Both the position numbers and the translations under genes were made by a program. The notes below the pieces were generated by a model that was given only the letters and a program-made list of their open reading frames with translations, had not been told where the DNA came from and searched no databases. A stretch of DNA of 51,932 nt from Hofstenia miamia (lineage: Eukaryota; Xenacoelomorpha; Acoela; Hofsteniidae). Positions 11,801-26,700 of this stretch are shown piece by piece (the first letter of the stretch is position 1; each line of letters starts with the position of its first letter). Where the stretch lies: contig CABFPE010000033.1 in assembly GCA_900660155.1 (NCBI GenBank), positions 657,108-709,039 on the forward strand, written 5' to 3'.

Positions 11801-14693
11801 TGCCTTAGGAAGGATTGATAGTTCAGTGTTTTGTCTTGGTTGAGATGGAATGTACGCCATAGCCTTCTAACCTCTTCAGCAGAAACTTCTGGATGAATAT
11901 CAAATCTAAACAGCAGCATTAATTATACCTACAAAATCACAAAACATTTCAAGGCGCTTTGATCTGTATTAATATTGATACTTTTGTAAAATTCATTACT
12001 TTCCATGATGTATACACAAGTATTTTTGAAATCCACATACGCGTTAATGAAGGCTAAGAATTGATGTTGGTTGAATCTTCCAGTGTCGATATTATTATCG
12101 ATATTTTCTTTGAAATATTCCTCCATGGCATCGTAATAATCGCCGATCATCAGTTTAATTTGTCTACTAAGATGAGATAAAGGTCTTCCAGTATCAAAGA
12201 CAGCCCATGCCGCGTCGTTATCTTCAGTACCAACTTCAAACGGAGTTCTAGACATAAAATTCTTGTAAATGTATTCACTCAAATGTATATAAATACATTA
12301 TATTCTGTTGGGATTCCATTGATATCTTGACTTCAAAAATTCATTATGCTGAAGGATAACATGATTAGAAAGTTAAAAAGTGCGCAAAAGTTGCGCAATA
12401 AATTTGATGTTCAGCATTGTGAAAACATCAGATTGCTTGAAGCTTGGACTGTTTATTATAATATTGACTACAATAATTGGATTTTTTTAAACAGAGTTAT
12501 TGAAATAATAGGATTATCTCTTTGAAAAAACAAAGTAAATATATTCAAATATTGGCAAATGGAGAAAATGTAAAAATGTGTTCAGTGAATGTATCTGTTT
12601 GCATGTACTAAATGCGATAGTAAATTTTGCTGTTTACAAATGGGAATAGGACCGTTGACAATTGTTGGAAGCTAAACTTCCCTCTAGTCGACTACCTAAG
12701 TGTCTAACTAAAAAATGAAAATTTTGGTTTGGAAGGCAGTATACGCTTTCCTAAATTAGATTATACAAACTGAATTTTAAAATATTATGAGTCTTACAAA
12801 ATAATGTTAAATAAGGAAGTCTACTTATTAAATCATGTACATTCGAAATTTGGTAGTTTTAAAAAACCATTCTTCAGTGAATTTTCAATGTATCGAGAAC
12901 GAGAAAGATTCCATGTATAAGAGGGTTTTTACGTAGAGCACTGATGATAACTATAAGTAGAAATTGGCTTTTTCGTTCATCAAAAACTAGTTAATGATTG
13001 TTAAAAATGAGTAAGAAGTTTTGGAAATGTGAGCAGACTTAATCGAATTCATATTGTGAAATTTGTAAGAAAACAGTAAATCCCCAGCAAAAGTGTCATT
13101 TCCACTTCACATCAATGGTATCCAATTAAGTATTGGGGCTGGTCAGGCAATAATGGAATTTCAGTTTCACTGTTAAAATGGATCTGCTACGCATTCAATA
13201 ATGATTTACTTGATTATTGAGATGTATCACGTGTGACTCCTTAGTAGGTTCATCAAAGAGACGGAATTATTTTTTGAGAAATTAATTTTTCTTTGATCTA
13301 TGAACACAAAACTAGTCGGTAACGGAATTTCAAAAAATTAACATCACTTTTACAAGTATATAAAATTTACATCATAAACTGTTCCTTTAAAAATACATAT
13401 ATGATAAATGTTATATTCATTTAGGGTTAGTATGCAAGTTTTTCACCAAATATTGGCATAGCTGAAATATTAGTTTTTTTTACAAATTTTTAAAATTATT
13501 CCTCATTTTTGCATCAACTGTACAGTAATTGAAGTCTTAGCTGCATATAAATATGCATATATTGTGAAGAACATCATAACTTCATTCTTAAATTTTTCAC
13601 TGACTTTTAAGTTAGATTGTATGTACCCTAATAATTGATAAATTTTACCTAATATCAATACTGCTCAGGAACTTTTCATAGTTTACTTCTCCTAGATCAT
13701 TAACAGATAAAAACTGTTTAAATGCCTCTTCTTCATTTTGTTCAATGTCCACTTTCAGTAGATCTTTAAGAATCTTTTTAAAGTCTGCATAAGGTAGAGA
13801 TTTTAACTTTAGATTGTCTGCTTTTCTAAAATAAAAAAAATAACATCTAACAATATAAACTCAAGAATAAAATTAAAGTTTATCACTTACACCAACTCTT
13901 TACGTAGATTTTCTAAGTCTGGTTGACAGATATGAGTGAACTGCTGCATAAGCGACTGGATAGATGTGGTTTGATCACTAAAATAATCGAGACTAACACG
14001 GTATCAAACGCCACATGTCTTTTATTCAAATCGGAGCTTACAAATAAGTATCATACTAAAGAATGCAATACAATTTGGGGGTAGAAATTGTTGAAATTTT
14101 CATTATAGGTTATCCTTACAAAGATCAATTCCCTTAATTAGAACAATGAGCCTATTTTATATAAACATAAACTCCTGAAATTAGTTGAAGCATAAATTAA
14201 CTCATTTTCGTTTGTTCTTATAGTTTATATTGCAGCTATATTTATAAAATCTATGTAAAAATATAATGTAAATAAATTATGTTCGTATTGACTTCATTTG
14301 CAACACCATTGTAGATTGCACTATAACTTGGTGCTGCTTTGTGCCATACTTGCTGTAAGTATGCAGAACCAATTTCACCTTTCCATTTCAAGATTGAGTA
14401 GAATGTCTATTATCCAGTCTGTTACATCGAGTGCTGCGCATTGTTTTTTCTTTAATGGAAACTATTGCAATGATTTATGCAAAAATACATAAATTCCACC
14501 ACATAGTTTTTCAAAAATTACCTGACTGGGATTTAACAAGTAGAAATAATGCGTTGTGATTATATTGCCAAGTTACATATAATTATCAAACGCTAAAGTA
14601 CCTGCATTTACTTAACGTACACCAACCGATAATAAAAGTTTTCAGCAATACTTTCAATATATATTACTGAGGTTTTAACCAATCTAAAATTTA

Positions 14694-14730
<37 letters not shown>

Positions 14731-17700
14731 TTACGGTGCATTAAGCCCCTTCATCCACAAAATATCAATCTAGCTATATCAAAAGTGTTCTATCCCACAT
14801 AAAAAACGTTGTGTAAAATAATTTGACAATTGGTTAACTTCTAAATGGTCCACATCGGCAATGAGCATCTGAAGTAATGGCATTAATCAAAACTAAGGAC
14901 TAGGTTATTATAAACTATTGCTATCACTATGTTATAATTTTTCAAGAATTTTAATTGGCAATAATGGCATTATCAATTTCTGCACTTTTGTTTTTGTAGG
15001 TATTGCTCTGATGAAGCTTATAGTTATGAAGTACATCATATTTTTGGAAATAGCATGACTGAGAAGGATAAATAAATCACAGGCTACAGGCCACCAAAAA
15101 TCCAGCAAGTCATCGGATGTCATGTTTCGTTGTCATGAAGATCAGTGTAGGGAACAGAATCCAAATGAATTCAAAGATTTTTCTGAACAAAATAATTCCG
15201 TTTTACCTGAAAAGAACATTCCTATTTTTTCAGATAAAAGAATTTAAGAAAATTGTAGAACTGATTCAGGCGAGTACCCAAATGTGAGAAATACCAGTAG
15301 ATCGTCACTAATAGCCAGCTTTATTGACTAACAAAAAGGATTGGAAGGTGCTGGGCAGAAAACCTTTACTCTCTGTAATACATGTAGAGCTGCAGAGAAT
15401 ATTATAGCGAATAAAGAAGATGTGACTGAGTTACCTCATTTGGTGTCCATTATCAGGCACTGGCATCCCACTAAAACAAGAAGAATTCCAAGAGAAAGTA
15501 GAGAAGGAAGGACAAATGGCTTTTTTGCAGTGAAAACTGTCAAGATGATGATGACAACACTACATTGATGAGGCGTTGGTGACATAGATATTCACTCACC
15601 TGAAAATAGAAGCTTCTAAGACACATACTTCAATCTTAAGCGTCGTATCATGCGGGACAAGTAGATAGATGGCCAAATTTCTGTGTTTGGAAAAACTGTT
15701 CATTTACAACACAAGATGCATTCCTTGCCACTTGTAACCATTGCTATATTTCCAATTAATGGAATGAATTGTGTTTGTTCAAGAAATTCCTGGAATACAA
15801 GGTAGCCTCTCCGACTGGATCAAAGAGTGCCACAACAAAGTTTTCTTGCAATCTATTGCATGTAACTGGAGAAATTGTGTCGCATTTGCTCTTCTGTGGT
15901 CTAACTCCTTTAAAGCAATTGGCCGCAAGTTTTCATAGTAGTGACGTCTGAACATAGCGTCATCCAAAAAACATCTAGAGAACGTTTTATCACAGATTTT
16001 GGCAAAATGTATTTTCCAAATAATGTCCCCGACATTAAAACGCTAGCATATTTTGTCGCACATAAGTCCAAGTTAGTCTCTCGCCTGCTGTTTCTGACCA
16101 ATGAAATTAGCAAGTGGATAATTTTGACATTTTATCAATTTTCAAAAATCAAGGTCAATGCCATTAACCTTTTTAATGACTGTGCAGAAAGAGAGGTAAT
16201 GCTAAGTTCTGACTGTACTGCTGCAGCTAAGTCAGAAAAGCACTTAAGAATATCATACAAGTGATCTAGTGGAATGTGATAGGGTTTTATAGATCATATG
16301 AAAGAAAAAGAAGAAATGCCTAAATATTCTTTCAGTTTCAAAACCTCATATCCGTAATTATCAAGGAATCTAACATTTTTAAACAAAAGCGAAAATAATT
16401 TTTAAAGATTATATCCCCTTCAGGCATGCACATTGTATGGAAGTGGTAAAAATATTTATATGGCGGCTCAGCACTGTTAGTCTCAATTGTTTCTGATGAC
16501 ATTAAAATTTTTTTTCTATTGAATTGTCTGTGCAAATGTGTACACTTTGTGACTTAATCATGTAATTTTTTATCAAAGCAATTTTGTTGAAAACATTTTA
16601 TTTAGTGTCTTGCGAATTCTGTTAGTCTCAATTGTTTCTGATGACATTAAAATTTTTTTTCTATCTCTAATATTTCCATTGAATTGTCTGTGCAAATGTG
16701 TACACTTTGTGACTTAATCATGTAATTTTTTATCAAAGCAATTTTGTTGAAAACATTTTATTTAGTGTCTTGCGAATTCTGTTATTGAAAGCATGCAAAA
16801 CCTTGTTTCTTTTGAAGCTATATTATGATTTGCGAATAAACTCAAATTCAACTAGTTTCACCAAATTCTCCATTTTGCAATTTTGCGGAATGCTAATTTT
16901 TACAAGGTTGCTTCAATACTAAATTATACAAGTATTTAGACCAAATTAATTTTAAGGTAACGAAAAAGTAGCCTAGTTTAATAAACAAAGATATTCAAGG
17001 TTGAATATAAATTCATATCTCAATAAAAATCTAGTTTCTACATGTGTACAATTGTACACAATTGTCTCAATGGGATATATTCTAGTCGATAAAACGAATT
17101 CACCCATCTGAAAGTGATAATGCTAACCCTTGCTTTTCTCCATTGAAGAACTTCAGCATCGGAGCGGTTTGCTCATTCTTCTGGATCTTTTCAATGAGCA
17201 CATCGTAATCATATTCTCGATCATCCGGTGAAAATCCCAATCGTACCACGAATTCCAGAAGATTAGGAGGCGAAAGTTGAGGTAACTCCAGTGCGGATAG
17301 AACTTTGGCTAAGTCTTGTTTTTCAATCTAAATGAAAATTAAGTTTGTATTTCGTTGGATACCTATGCTGTCGTTTCATTGATGTTGATAAAATTGTTGT
17401 CAACATTATTCAATTTGATAAACGACAATTGAAGGAGAACTAGAGAAAAGTTGGAAGTGGAATCTGCCCTGCTCCACGAACACTAATTAAATTCTGCCTT
17501 ACTCATAGAAAAATAGCTTATTATTCTTCGCAAGCAAGATCTTTATCAAAGGGCATAGTTTTCACAACATGGATGGAATAAATCACATCAAATAGTTCAC
17601 TGTTCAACTAGCAGTCGGCAAAAAATATTAGTGAAGTCAAATTCAGTGTTTTTGTAATTGTGTGTCTGCAAAAGAACCAATTATTACACATTGCTCTTGA

Positions 17701-20700
17701 ATTTGATATACATAAACTGTATTGGAAAAATACCGTTAAAAATGTTTTTATTCAGCCCTGGTTGTATCCTTTGTCGCTACAAAAGTACATGCTTCCATTC
17801 ACATTAATATTCAGTATCACTATGATTAAACACGAGATGACCATGATAATGGTGATGTAAAGAAAGGCATGAATATAAAGTTTTTTAGTCTATCTTTAAT
17901 TTTAAAGAATTTTCTAAAAGTTCAAAGCCTTTTGCAAAGATACAAGTTAAAATGTCAAAAAGCTAGAGGATATAACTAACAATACAATAAACGCGCTAGA
18001 TTTGTAGGGAGCAATTTTCCAAAACTCAAGTCATTGCTGCATATCAAATAAAATCAACTTCACTGTAAAGTGACTGCAGAAATATAACAAAGAGCATCAA
18101 TAATTATTAAAATATGCACTAAAGTAAGGAATGAATTGATCTCTTCGCATAGATAAGTCTATTCTCTCCATTCGGAATCTGCTAGAGTGAATGAGCGTGG
18201 GAGGAATTAAGTAATGTAGATGATGATTAGGTTGGAGAATCATTGCGAAAAGCTTCGAACCCAGGTGAATACGGCGATATTTTCGAATAATACGAGGTTG
18301 ATTTGAGTCATTGACTATGGCCAGAGCACGATTTACGATCGATTGGAGTTTTTCTTCCAGCACCTACGGTAATTTTATAAAGCATTGCGATGCATAATAA
18401 AAAATAGAGATTATAGTGCTGAGGCATATCGTGAATAAAAATTTCTTGTCGACTATTGGTCTCATCTGTCTTAAACAAAAAAGATTTTCCCATTTAAGAT
18501 CATCAGAAATAGTGATGCCCAGCAAGCGCATAGCATGCACCGTAGCAAAATCCGCCGGTAAAATGTGTTTTGTCTTACCAAATAACATCTGCCAAGATTT
18601 GTCGTCATTAGTGGCTAGGCGGTTTAAACGTGCCCATTTCGGAATTGATGATATTTCCGAGGAGATGTCGGCGCTTGATTTTTTAATAGGTATCGCAAAC
18701 GTGACATCATCTGCATATTTTATTATTTAGTTGAGCGGATGACAATAACAGTTCAGCGGGCAAAGTATTGACCCCTGAGGAACACCAGACCAGATGGATT
18801 TGTTGACATTCCGTTTAATGTGATGTTTGAGTTGAAAGGACCTAAGTGATAAATAGTCGTTCATCAAGATGATAAAACCACGTGGGAAATTGACTTTAGT
18901 GAGCTTATCAATAATGATTGCAAATGGCAACGAGTCGAAAGCTTTAGAGAAGTCTATAGCCTGAATTTAGACTCCTTCAATATTATTGTCATTGCGGTAT
19001 TTAGTTATGACATCAAGGATCGTGATGAGCGCTGTCGTGGTAGACCGTCGTTTAGTGTATGCAAATTGGTTGACATCCAACCTGTTTATTAAATCAGGAT
19101 CCAAACTAGAGCTTAAAAACTTTCTCGAAAATTTTCGAGAGTAGCGGAAGTGAGGCTATTGGTCGAAAGGAGAAATCATTCATGTCGGAACTTTTAGGAA
19201 TAGAAGTAATAAAAGAAAACTTCCAACCCTTTGGAAAGACTCTTTATTCAATACATGTGTTGAAAACATTACAAATTGGGTCACAAATCCATAAAGCACT
19301 TTTTTGAGCAATATCGAAGGAATACCATCTGAGTCAATAGACTTGCATACCTTGGCGTGATTCAGTAAATAAAATATTTCCCTAAACGTGACTAGTGACA
19401 ACCATTTATTATCATCTACTATCTCGCTAAGATCAGATGCACTGAAATTATTCATATTGCTTGCGAACGAATAAGCTAAGTTGTTTAAAGATTCCTGGTC
19501 TTTGCAAAGTAACAGATCAAGCTTATTCGACAACTTATTGTTGATGCATATTGTAGATACGGCAAGGAGTAACATCAGAACAAATTGAAGCAAACGATAT
19601 AACGATGTCTGCTATTCAAATTTACGCACACCAATCAGATTACAAATGTATAATCACTAATTGTACAATAACGAGTATCGAATGTATTATTAATTAGACA
19701 CGAAATGTTGTTTTACAAATAGGGATGCAATTATACTACACTATCAGTTTTACTAACAATGAAATTGGAATTAAAACATATTATTGGTCAGTAGGAATTG
19801 GAATTGAATGACCAACAATTGGAATTAGAATTGAAGAATTGAATTGAATGGAAATCTCTGGCCTTGAACAGTACTGACATTTATGTCTAAATATATTGCG
19901 GGTAGGGGCGGGTACGGGTAAAATTTTTACGGGTACGGGTAAGGTAAAATAAACCGCAGGAGTAATATCGGTAGTAAATTTGACTACCCACACACCCTTA
20001 ATATTATCCCATTTTACGTAACTCCACCCAATGTGTGAACTCAGCCCACCATCAATTGTGGACTAGAGCAAAATCGTAATCAATGTATGTTTGAATTGTA
20101 CCTTTCCAGTTTTATGAGGATCGCATTTTTCGAACTCCGATCTAACTTTTGAAACACTATCAGCGATTTTCTGCCGTAAAATTCTTTCGAATTTAAATTC
20201 TTTGCGCTTCCGTGGTGCTAAAAAATTCATTTATAAATTTTAGTAAGTAGTAAAAACATTTCTTTGAATTAACTAAAACTCTATACAAATATTGAAGAAA
20301 TCAAAATAAAACATCCCATTCTATTTATTGCTGTGCGATTAGTAAAATTTAAAGATCGGTCAATTATCGGTCAATTAATAAAAAAGTGGATCAATTATCG
20401 GTCAATTATCAATTATCGATAATGAACAAAAAACAAGAAAAGTTTTTTAAGAATAAAGTAAATTTTACTTAATACAACTTCGGAGAAAAAAAATGAGTTC
20501 ACGAAATGTTTCTGGATTCAGATTTTCCCGACGCGTAGTAATTATATTTCCTGCGTCGGACCAATGTCTTTCATTGGGATTCCGAGGAGTCCTTGCACTT
20601 TTACACTAACTTTTTACGTAATGTAAGGAAATTTTTTAAAGAAACATTTTGCTTGTTTTCGGCACTTTTATTGACTACACACTAATTCATAATTGATTCG

Positions 20701-23700
20701 GTTAGTAAAAAATGTTCGGTCGGCGTCAATTAATAAATTTTCGGTCAACTATCAATTATCAATCGATTAATAGTACAGCCTTAATTGTTGCTAATTTCAA
20801 AAATATCACTGGGTACCCTTGACCAGATGTGCAACCAGCTGACATGCACTTGGTGATTTCTTAATCGATTTACAAACATGAGTATACTGTACATCAAACT
20901 AAGTAAGTAGAACAATAGTGGGATCTTTTCTACTCTACGAATTTCGCTCTATTCGCTTCATACTTTTCAACGAGGTGGAGGTTTTAAACTCGGAAATTCT
21001 TCAAAACTATTGCGCTTTCGGAATTTATAACATAGCTATTCCTATGATTTAATAGAAATTTAAAAATAAGATGATAAGGAAGATATACTGAATGAAACAA
21101 TAAGAAAAATCAAATCAAAAAGCAGAACTATAAATCTGTTGTTTAAAAAAGGTGTGCAAGCTCGACCTGGTCCGGCTCGGCTAGTTGACAAGTCTGATTC
21201 GTATGCTATTCTTCATAACGATTTAATAGAAATATTTACTGATTCGAGGAATTTCCAATTCCAAGCAAGGTTACAAAGCTTCTGTTTATGTAGACCTTTT
21301 CTTGTTTATGTCATTATAGAAATACTTAACAATTTTAGCGACATAATTCATGAAAATATGGAGACAGCAGTGATACTAATTAATACAATTAAAACCAAGA
21401 AAATTAAAAATAATTACCTCTGTCAACAATGGGTTCAACACTTCTAGTTTTCGGATCATCCATAAACTTCACACCTAGCTTCTTAATGAACAATTTAGAA
21501 TCGATCACCCCAAGATTCTGAGTGTCAAACCTAAAAGAAAATTTAGCAAAGATTTCATACTTTTTAAAATTAACATAAATACAGTTTAGTACCTAAAAAT
21601 TTATAAGGATTTGATTTATATAAATGAAGATTACATGTATGTATATGAACCAGTTTGGGAGAACTGAAGGCATTGGTGTATGAAATCGTAAATTTGAGAT
21701 AAAATAGAGAGTTGCAAACAAATCTAGAGGTTCAAAAATTAAAATATATTGTCATCACTACTTCTTTAATCAATAGATTTACTACAAACAAATATCATGA
21801 CTTAAATGGAAATAATTGTCAAACTTCATCAATACTAATGCTGATGCTTAGGGGGTAAAACTAATTCTTCTCAAAATCATGTTTAAGGCTAATCAAGTTA
21901 TAATTAAAGTTGTTTCATAAACAGGTTTCCCTAAAAACCTCCATAGCAAATTAAACAAGTATATTTAACGGATATCCTTAAAATAATTAGTTTTTACTCA
22001 ATATTCAAGTAAATATTTGATATGCAAGTGAAACATAAGAAAAATATCATACATCGACATTAAATTGCAAATAAAAATAATTTTTTCATCAAATAAGAAA
22101 ATTTTACATTGCAAAAGTCTGTGACATTGCCTAAAACCTAAAGATTTATGAATTTTTTAAATTTATATTAAACTTTCAAATTCATATGCATTTGAGTCCA
22201 AAATATATACTTTGTCCAGAGTTTATCAAACTCTTCGTCTTTCATGTTTATTCCAAGACGTTTCAACGCACAGAACAGCTCGGGTTTTACGATCCTTCCT
22301 TTTTCATTAGGGTCGTCAGAAGTTTGAAAGTTTGGAATGATTTCACCAATATTTAGCATCCTAAATTGGAAACAACTGAGTCACAAATCTGAAGCAAGCA
22401 TTTGACTACTTCTGTTTGCAATAGTGTTACAAAAATACACGAGAAAGCCTTAAAAACTACAAATATATTAAAATTTAAAAACTGTTCTTGAAACATTTGA
22501 AAAGTATTCGATATTAGAATTTTAAAATCTACCTTTGTCTGACTTTTTCTCTTAACATCAAATTAGCTTGTGTAGCGGTGATTAAGTTCTTATCCTGTGA
22601 GAGTTCCTTAAATTGGCTGTCAAATATCTGTGGTAATTCTGAAGCATCAACTTCATTGCGGAAGGCAGTATAAAACTGACCATAATGAATTATGGATTTA
22701 TCTCCCAGGCCAACTCTAAATAACAGACAGCATACACATTATAGAAGTCAAAATCTGTATAAGTCTTAAATTTTAAAATTCGCACCAGTTGAACAAATTT
22801 CATGAATAAGTTCAGGCAGGATTTGAATTGTAAATCTATATTTGATAAATATAAAGGGTGGTTCAAAAGTCCGGTCACTCTGCAAGGTAAAAAAAGGTAA
22901 ACGGCGGGCAACATAAAAATGGTTTTTCATTTCATTAGAGGTAGGGACTTTTCTGATTACAAATTGCATGCCTATGAGCAAAAACAGGTCTACAAGCTTA
23001 CCTCGCCATTAGATGATTGAAAAGCTTCAGTGAAATGGTCCTTGATGTCATTGTCATCATAATTCGATGACATTGTTCTCTAAAATGAAATGGCTCAAAC
23101 ATCAAAAAATGAAATAATTTAAATATGAAACCATTCAAAATATAAAAATAAACACTAAATGAAACTCTTAATGGTGAACTTGAACGCTTGGAATGCATAT
23201 TTGAATATTATTTTAAAATAATCCCAGAGTCTTGACTAATATCTAGTTATGTTAAACATTCAACATTAATAATAATATTACTTGACTTCATTAACATTCT
23301 TTGAAAAAATTAATTAAATGGTATGTATTTTGTACTGATCTTTAAAAAACTCAATCACCACATTAACTCTTAACTAATATTTAGGAAAATTCATCCAAAA
23401 TTGGTCAAACTAAGGAAGTTTAAAACTCAGTTTGACTTTCTACCATGGTTAGATTGAGTCAACTTCAGGAAATTAATGACAAATTATCTTTCATTTTCCA
23501 TAATAAATTGTGTGAACATTGGTGGAGTCCGCGGCAACCGCAACTCAGATAGGGATGCGATTGGACCATATTCGGCATGCCTATAACTAGTTCTAAGATG
23601 ATGCGTTACTCAAACTGACATTTTATCCTCAGCTTCTGCATGTGCCCGTAAGAACAACACTTGCCAACTTTATTTGAATAATTTTGTATGCTTTTGACTA

Positions 23701-26700
23701 TATATGTCGGTCAATTTTTCAACTTTAAGACTAATTTGATTTTAACTATTCCGCTTTTCAGTAAAAGTGCATTTTTGCTTGGAAATCTACTTTGTAATGA
23801 TGTGCAATTAAATCTTAAATTCTCTTAAACAAAAATATCAATACCTTGTGACAGTGCCTTTTCCTTCCACGTCAGCGGATTGAAATGCAGTCTTCACAGA
23901 ATAAAAGTTATCTGAAACTTTCGATTTCACGGCTTTCTCTAACTAAAACCATACGTTATAATAAATAAAAATTAGAAATGAAAATGATTTTCTTGTAAGA
24001 GTTTATCACATGTTTAATGGACCATTTGTAAGACTGCAGACTGCAAAGAATCCAAATTTGCACTGATTAACAGCAACTCAGTTTTCACGCTGAGATTGAA
24101 AAAGTTTGTTGTGGGGTCCCGTTGCTGAAATTACTTAAGGTATGTCAAAAAATGAAAATTTTTCTGTCAAATTTTCGCTATAGCAACTTTTTGAGAGGAA
24201 AATTAATGAAGAATAGGTTAAAAATTAAGATTGCTTTAAAATTGAGTTACTGTAGGGTTGAAATGGGATTTAAAAATGTGATATCACTGTTAAAAATTAA
24301 GATTGCTGAAAATTGAGTTACTGTAGGGTTGAAATGGGATTTAAAAATGTGATATCACTGTTAAAAATTAAGGCATATTATACTAAGCCTTCCTAAAAAT
24401 GAAAAAAGACCATTAATATCATTAGAAAAGGTTGGGATGGCCAAAAAGAACAGCAAGAAGATCTCATATATAGCAAATGATTATTTTAAATAGTTTCTGT
24501 ACATTTTTTAATATTGATAAAATGTTCTATTGCAAAATTAAATTAGCGTTATCTTAAACATTCAAAAAAATGAAAAAAATGTCATTTTGTAATTTTTGAA
24601 CCAAGAACATTCAGTCACGTCAGGTCAAACTTTTGTGATGGTGTATGTACCCGACACTAGCACTTCGATATATTTCTCAGGGCTTGTGAATAAGACCACT
24701 ACATGTACTCTTTATAAAAATCTCACTTTACCCCATCTTGCGGTTGCTTTTCCCTAATAAAACCTCTGCATCTCAAAAAATTTTGTTTCAGGATTTACTG
24801 TAGCTTAGAAGCTTATGTAACACCGATTAACTCGTGTTGAACAGTTAAAACACCAGTTTTCTTTTGCATGGTGGACCCCCCTAAATTTTTACCTTACAAC
24901 TATCTATTATGAATGAAAATATTACATTGATCAGTAAAAAATCACCTGGTTTGTTTTTAATGTAACGACGGTCTAGCAATATTGGCACAGTGAATTATGA
25001 AACAAGTGTTAAATATTTCACATAGCGAGAGATTCATTTACTATTCTGTCAGAATGAGTGTAACATCGTAAATTATTCATTTCGTTCGAAACTGACATTC
25101 TTATTAAGAAACAAGTGTAACTTCATGAAATTGAGAGGTAATCAATTTCATTTATAGAATTGTGTTGATCTTACTCTGATAAGTTTGGAATTATCTCCAA
25201 ATAAAGACATGGAGCTTAAAAAATGCTTTATAATGTTGAAAATTAATCAAACTTTGTTGGAAAATTGTGTAAATCCGAAAGCCAGCGAATAAAACGTATA
25301 TGAACAATATACCTCATCCACCTGCTGTCGTGTGCGTGCTTGAGATTCTAGAACTTGACTGTTCAGGCTTGAATCACTCCTACTACCGGAAGAAGAACAA
25401 CGAGAACCCAATTCACTTCTTGCACCTAAGATGGGAGTGACCATATAAATTTTTTAATGAGTTTCATAGTCAGTACAAGAACTTTGGAAACGCTCACTAA
25501 TGTGAAAATCCGATTAGCAACGCCAAATTTGAAAAACATAATCAAGGTCGAAATTTCAATATAAAAATAAAACTAATTAACAACTAGAAAATTAATAAGG
25601 CCTTCAAAACTTAATGTCTTACAGCATACCGAAGAATATACTGAATCATAAAGAACAAGGTGCGGATTACGAGAGGCGAGGGGCCCCTAAATAAGAAAAA
25701 TTCACTAAAATGGTGAAATACAAAATTGCATACAGACATTTTTTAGTACGCAATTATACACTTAGCATTATATTGTACCTTAGGCCTCTTATAATTTTTT
25801 TTACATTCGCTCATACATAGAACATGTGATTATAGATTCAAAATTTTAGTGTCGTGTTATATAATAGCAATTTTCGCCAAATCGGAAGATTTTGGAGCTT
25901 TTGATTCTGGGCGTTGTTTTGGTAAAATCCCAAACGCTAACATTTAAATTTTTAATTGAGTGTTTATGATACACTGCAATAAATGCCAAATCATAAACTA
26001 AATGTGAATGAACAAAATAATTATAGATGGTTTCCAGGGATATTCAAGGAAATGAGAAAATTATTGTGAAAAACAATTAAATAACGGTTTTTTAAATCAT
26101 CAACTAATAAAAGAACTTTATCCAAACACAATCACGTTTGCCGCAAAAGAAAAATACCCAATGCCTAAAGCAAATTAGACCAGACATTGGTTAATGAAAA
26201 CATTTATCATCAAGATATTTAAAATATATAAAATAGCCTGAAGTTCTTTATGTATCTTTAGAAGGACATTCATTTACTTCTGTGGAGTCTTTTGGATTAC
26301 AAAACTTACTACAAACTTATGTAGAAATAGCGGCCAAGCAAGGTCGTTTGGTTGTAAAGTAAGGTACCCAAACGGTGGAGCAATATTTCGCCGTACAACA
26401 ATTGAATATGAGACCAACTTAATAGCATTCCACTGTTTAGAAAATTTAAAGAAAGTTCTCATGAATAACGCTAAAATTGATTCTTCTATAACCATGAATA
26501 TGTGGAGTGATGTTTATCGTGAAATATTGTATCTGAACATTTCATTTATTCTGGGTAACTGATAATTATGAAGTCAAAAATTGTATTATCCCTCAATACA
26601 TACGGAAGTCAAAACCATACCAGGGAAAACATCAGAAGTTCAACAAAAGATGTTTTCAGTCGTTTGAAATCTCTCTTGAAGGCATTCAATTGTAATGGAT

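Larger units (their letters stand above)
13978..17127. other. Intron 10 of the EF-hand gene (3.15 kb)
   Basis: Large intron. It holds a (TA)n tract at about 14693-14732, an unassigned coding-like region at 15121-16264, and a tandem duplication at 16474-16782. No transposase family was recognised. Confidence 0.6.

Noticed and set aside
12001..12040. Continuation of the exon 13 frame past 12041 to a stop near 11929
   Set aside because: Only the GTATGT donor at 12040 gives the phase needed for exon 14 and a continuous EF-hand helix.
23002..23079. Alternative reading of exon 5 giving a more EF-hand-like composition (HFTEAFQSSNGE)
   Set aside because: Its phase cannot join exon 4 or exon 6, and it breaks the EF-hand register. 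The chosen frame keeps a 37-residue loop-to-loop spacing.
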